This document shows, piece by piece, positions 33,239-35,247 of a stretch of DNA of 35,247 nt (position 1 is the stretch's first letter; each line of letters opens with the position of its first letter). Source of the stretch: CAYSBE01 sp046309355 (GTDB lineage: Bacteria > Bacteroidota > Bacteroidia > UKL13-3); contig JBKCPL010000064.1 of the NCBI GenBank assembly GCA_046309355.1, forward strand, positions 1 to 35,247. Direction: 5' to 3'. The notes under the pieces are model-generated. The model did no database searches. It worked only from the letters and a program-made list of their open reading frames with translations, and was not told where the DNA came from. Position numbers and translations under genes: made by a program.

Positions 33239-33270
33239 AAAAAAATCCCAGTGTTTGAGCCGGGATTTTT
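33239..33270 (-). terminator. Intrinsic terminator of the right-edge T9SS gene
   Basis: The stem AAAAATCCC/GGGATTTTT has a 12-base loop and a T-run of seven on the minus strand (33245-33239). It lies 20 bases after the stop at 33290 and ahead of the DUF4440 gene. Confidence 0.85.
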
Positions 33271-33289
33271 AGGATATGGAGAAATCTGT

Positions 33290-35247
33290 TTAGTGCTTAA
33301 TCAGTTTATGTTTTAGCACATTTCCTTTTACATCGGTTGTTTCAACAAAGTACACACCGGGTTTCCAGTCTCTAATGTCTACCTGAAACTTCGTGCTGTT
33401 GATGTACGGAATGGTTAATTGCGTTCTGCCGTTCACATCCAATACTATTGCCGATTGAATTTCGAGGCCACCCAGTTGGCGTATATACACATCATCCTTT
33501 GCCGGATTCGGGTAAACCGAAACAGCATTTTCAAGAGATATGCCATAGTTGCCCGGTTCGGGCAGCTGGCCTTTTGCACCTATAAGAATTTTAAAGCGGT
33601 TTTTATCATAGCTATCGGCTGATGATTGAGTCACATCAAACACGTAAGCCGGTGTGCTGCGCACATCTATCACGCTGCGTGTGGTATAGTCAACCAAAAC
33701 GGCATCGAGTGAGGTATGCAAATTTTCAATGTTGCGGAAGCTGATGCTGTAGCGGCCATTGACTGCGCTAATGGCTAGTGGTATGGTATCTCCATGAATG
33801 ATGGCGGGTCTGCTGTTGATGGTGGTTAGCTTGCCGTCATCGGTTAGCACCGCAATATTGGCAGATCCACTCATTTTAGTAACATCCATTATATCTGATG
33901 CACGTGTAGCTTTTTCGTGGTACAACACAGCTGCTTCATCGGCATCTACCGAATTCACATCGTTTAGCACAATACGGAAGGCTTTATCGGGCCTGTCGTT
34001 TTTAAATAGGTTGCCGGGGTTAGATGCAGTTTTTGATGCTTCCACCAATTGCAGAACAGGTGCGGTATTGTTGGCCTTCACCCAGAATGCTGCACCCGAA
34101 GGTATAATGCCATTTATCAATTGGCCGGTACCTGTGTTGGTTAGTGCGTTATAAGTAACGTAGTTGCTGGCTACAGGGTCAAAAATCCAAATATCGGATT
34201 CGAGGTTTAAGAAACGAGTAGCATTGCTGTTGTTATTGGTCCAGAAATCATCCCAATCGTAATCGCACGCATACGGATTGCCTACCAGGTTCCATCCATC
34301 GTTAGAAGCGCTGAAGGTGCTTCCGGGGCCGGAGAACGTGCAGGTAACAGGCAAACTGATGCTTCCCTGATTCAGCGTTCCGTTCAAATCCAGTGTTATT
34401 TCGCTTTGATCCTGAACCGTGCCGTCTAGTCTTCCCGGATTTCTATCGCCACGCACAAACACCCGGTATCCGCGACCCGGAAGCAGTGAATTCGTAGTAT
34501 TGGTAGCCGATACCCAACCAATATTTTTGTCGCCTGAGTTGGCTGTTGCCAAATCGGTTTCATCGTATACAAACACACTGCCGCGGTTGTAGGTGGTAGC
34601 ATCAAACCCGTTGGCTGCTCCGCCCGGGCCTGTAATATGCATTTCGTTTTGCCAGTCGGCCAATGTGGTGGATGTAGCCGGTGACGACATAAAGCGCCAG
34701 TTTCTGCGCGATCCAGGTACATAACGCTCTACCTTAACCGTACCTGTAATATAACCTCCGGCTGAACTACCCGCCAGCACGCGCGCAGTGCCCGCAGCTG
34801 TAGAGCCCACCGTTAGAAAATTATTTGTAGCAAGAGTACCGGCTGTAGGTGTAAAATTGCCCGTTAAACGGGTTGCGCTGTTTAGTACAACTCCGGCTGC
34901 ATTGTTCATGGTCAGGTTTCGTATCGAGTCCCCTATAAACAAGGTTGCCGGCAGCGACTGCGAAGACGATCCATTTAATACCAGCGTGCCTGAACCTGCA
35001 CCCAGTTTTCCTGTAGTACGTGTAATATTTCCAGTAACGGTGAGTTGCTGTGTGCTTAGCAGCAGATCGCCCGATTGCAATACTACGTTTCCGGATGCCG
35101 ATGCACTGGTTGCCAGCTGCACGTTGCCTGTTGAATTGACCGTAACATTTACAAAAGCCGGATTGCTTGTGCCTGATACAGTTTGCGGGCTTGTTCCATC
35201 AAACGTAAGGGTATTGCCTGCAGTTGTAAAATTCACCGCTTGATTGG
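33290..35247 (-). CDS. T9SS-secreted surface protein, C-terminal part (start outside the window)
   Basis: An open frame of about 650 codons runs in from the right edge. A GTG at 35236 lies in frame, but codons continue past it to the edge, so the true start is outside. The right-hand part is a series of beta-strand repeats rich in Thr, Ser and Asn, with segments such as TLTFDGTSPQTV, LVLNGSSSQSLPATL and LTMNNAAGVVLNS, resembling a beta-helix. A globular part follows (near YVPGSRRNWRFMSSPA, and later DGWNLVGNPYACDYDWDDFW). The last 80 residues are a type A sorting domain (SVYPNPAKDDVYI ... VLDVNGRTQLT ... GVYFVETTDVKG ... KLIKH). It is a second T9SS cargo, of adhesin-like build. Confidence 0.9.
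   Translation of the reverse strand, partial: NQAVNFTTAGNTLTFDGTSPQTVSGTSNPAFVNVTVNSTGNVQLATSASASGNVVLQSGDLLLSTQQLTVTGNITRTTGKLGAGSGTLVLNGSSSQSLPATLFIGDSIRNLTMNNAAGVVLNSATRLTGNFTPTAGTLATNNFLTVGSTAAGTARVLAGSSAGGYITGTVKVERYVPGSRRNWRFMSSPATSTTLADWQNEMHITGPGGAANGFDATTYNRGSVFVYDETDLATANSGDKNIGWVSATNTTNSLLPGRGYRVFVRGDRNPGRLDGTVQDQSEITLDLNGTLNQGSISLPVTCTFSGPGSTFSASNDGWNLVGNPYACDYDWDDFWTNNNSNATRFLNLESDIWIFDPVASNYVTYNALTNTGTGQLINGIIPSGAAFWVKANNTAPVLQLVEASKTASNPGNLFKNDRPDKAFRIVLNDVNSVDADEAAVLYHEKATRASDIMDVTKMSGSANIAVLTDDGKLTTINSRPAIIHGDTIPLAISAVNGRYSISFRNIENLHTSLDAVLVDYTTRSVIDVRSTPAYVFDVTQSSADSYDKNRFKILIGAKGQLPEPGNYGISLENAVSVYPNPAKDDVYIRQLGGLEIQSAIVLDVNGRTQLTIPYINSTKFQVDIRDWKPGVYFVETTDVKGNVLKHKLIKH

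Overview
The window looks like a chromosomal segment from a Bacteroidota bacterium, probably of the Chitinophagales/Sphingobacteriales/Saprospirales type; I cannot name a genus. Four things support this. Type IX secretion (T9SS) C-terminal sorting domains occur. Several family genes are typical of the phylum (DUF4270 lipoprotein, IPExxxVDY protein, CCG-domain Fe-S protein). Promoters match the Bacteroidota pattern TTG-N18-21-TANNTTTG. Strong Shine-Dalgarno sites are absent. The housekeeping part has moderate GC and dense operons. No tRNA, rRNA, CRISPR array, transposase or integrase was seen, and no gene-free stretch exceeds 300 bases.

Region 1 (1-2760, minus strand, visibly AT-rich over most of it) is the accessory part. 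It reads as a row of three small cassettes stacked directly downstream of panC. Each cassette has a C-terminal 'tip' ORF followed at once by a gene with a signal peptide. The first tip begins with the end of an Rhs core and carries a phospholipase A2-like domain with an HD motif; its partner is a lipoprotein. The second tip is broken by a frameshift. The third runs to the left edge. A hairpin-within-hairpin palindrome sits just after the stop codon of panC and of the complete partner genes, and so separates the cassettes. This is the best candidate in the window for an undescribed or little-described arrangement: orphan polymorphic-toxin tips and immunity genes punctuated by palindromic repeats.

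Region 2 (2781-8812) holds panC, divergent from a plus-strand operon: a protein consisting only of the N-terminal GT5 (glycogen synthase) domain, a DUF4270 lipoprotein, DAHP synthase (first step of aromatic synthesis) and glmS (glucosamine-6-phosphate for the cell wall). A bidirectional terminator closes it. Region 3 (8835-12141) has a small conserved-looking ORF behind a manganese-type superoxide dismutase, a tadA-like deaminase and a secreted beta-propeller protein.

Region 4 (12162-14734, minus) is the ribosomal operon rplM-rpsI-rpsB-tsf with its own promoter and a hairpin between rpsB and tsf. Region 5 (14808-17493) has a Kazal-type inhibitor, a perfect 17-bp-arm palindrome, a CCG-type Fe-S protein and a predicted outer-membrane protein. 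Region 6 (17483-21766) is the fatty-acid cluster acpP-fabF-rnc (minus), divergent from an IPExxxVDY gene and pyk (plus).

Region 7 (21855-27610) contains a 1324-residue T9SS cargo with ten tandem Ig-like repeats, a DedA-family membrane protein and an AT-rich, probably surface-exposed lipoprotein. Region 8 (27714-30914, minus) is an apparent operon: enoyl-CoA hydratase, pterin carbinolamine dehydratase, methyltransferase and LolC/E-like permease. Region 9 (31109-35247) has an amino-acid permease, a DUF4440/NTF2-like secreted protein and a second T9SS cargo that runs off the right edge.
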